Positions 63,929 through 64,000 of a DNA stretch of 64,000 nt are shown here, in pieces. Every line of letters starts with the position of its first letter. Position 1 is the stretch's first letter. The stretch is from SAR86 cluster bacterium (GTDB taxonomy: Bacteria > Pseudomonadota > Gammaproteobacteria > Pseudomonadales > Pseudohongiellaceae), in NCBI GenBank assembly GCA_002402175.1, contig NVVJ01000008.1, positions 29,200-93,199 on the forward strand, written 5' to 3'. The notes beneath the pieces were generated by a model. The model made no database searches. It was not told the DNA's origin and saw nothing but the letters and a program-made list of their open reading frames with translations. The translations under genes were made by a program, and so were the position numbers.

Positions 63929-64000
63929 TCCATAGACACGCCGTAAACCCATCCCTGGGGGCTCGATTCGGCATCCCTGCCTCATTACGGTCTATTCCGG
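63929..64000. repeat. Intergenic palindromic repeat at the window edge (partial)
   Basis: The last bases hold CCATCCCTGGGG and GGCATCCCTGCC, with CCGTAA (63941-63946) and TTACGG (63985-63990) as inverted arms. The CATCCCTG core resembles the centres of elements A and B. It runs off the window, so its full extent is not visible. Confidence 0.5.

Overview
The window looks like chromosome from a free-living, probably marine, aerobic gammaproteobacterium. The evidence is indirect: a large TonB-dependent receptor, many secreted hydrolases with signal peptides or lipoboxes, UspE/UspA stress proteins, CRP/FNR-type boxes, and intergenic repeats carrying a CATCCCTGG-type core. No rRNA, tRNA, CRISPR array, phage or transposase gene was found, and the genus cannot be fixed from this sequence alone. 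About 52 protein genes are supported, one of them with a probable frameshift. One further very short gene, a Trp-rich leader peptide, is too small for routine gene calling.

Layout. 0-5.4 kb: a 5'-truncated amidohydrolase, a 3-hydroxyisobutyrate-dehydrogenase-like oxidoreductase, two paralogous secreted proteins of unknown function, and a nitroreductase with the lid residues of iodotyrosine deiodinases. 5.5-8.3 kb: a FecR-domain surface protein with a very long Asp/Ser/Asn/Gly stalk. 8.7-20.1 kb: secreted peptide and amide processing enzymes (M14 carboxypeptidase, cupin, M19 dipeptidase, gamma-glutamyltransferase, penicillin-acylase-type hydrolase, second amidohydrolase). 20.2-28.8 kb: the most unusual block. 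Two secreted proteins fuse a thioredoxin-like domain and a CxxCH cytochrome to a PHM/DBH-type copper monooxygenase domain with a complete ligand set. They flank a secreted NHL propeller resembling peptidyl-alpha-hydroxyglycine lyase, a HupE/UreJ-type metal permease and a degenerate NUC1 nuclease. 29.3-31.7 kb: fused anthranilate synthase TrpEG preceded by a Trp-Trp leader peptide and what looks like an almost leaderless promoter. 31.7-37.9 kb: CocE/NonD hydrolase, alpha/beta hydrolase with TetR regulator, serine hydrolase, 2OG oxygenase. 37.9-46.3 kb: TonB receptor, luciferase-like flavoenzyme, VOC protein, small membrane proteins, third paralogue of the secreted family. 46.4-49.1 kb: small conserved proteins, a membrane zinc peptidase and a prolyl-hydroxylase-like oxygenase. 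49.1-57.6 kb: a beta-oxidation operon (thiolase, FadB-type enzyme, alcohol dehydrogenase, two paired acyl-CoA dehydrogenases) and a divergent third acyl-CoA dehydrogenase. 57.7-63.9 kb: a stress cluster (three universal stress proteins, K+ channel, DksA-like protein, endonuclease-family protein, cardiolipin synthase) with three FNR/FixK-type palindromes in its promoter regions.

How the parts fit. The 8.7-37 kb part reads as an exported toolkit for cutting and oxidising peptides, amides and esters. The beta-oxidation operon has a pair of acyl-CoA dehydrogenases of which only one shows the usual catalytic Glu motif, which suggests a bulky substrate. The right-hand cluster is plausibly switched on by low oxygen through an FNR/Anr-like regulator. 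Two diverged copies of a palindromic, MITE-like element lie at 11.5-12.0 and 28.9-29.3 kb, one of them carrying a nested 175-base palindromic insert; a related repeat begins at the right edge.
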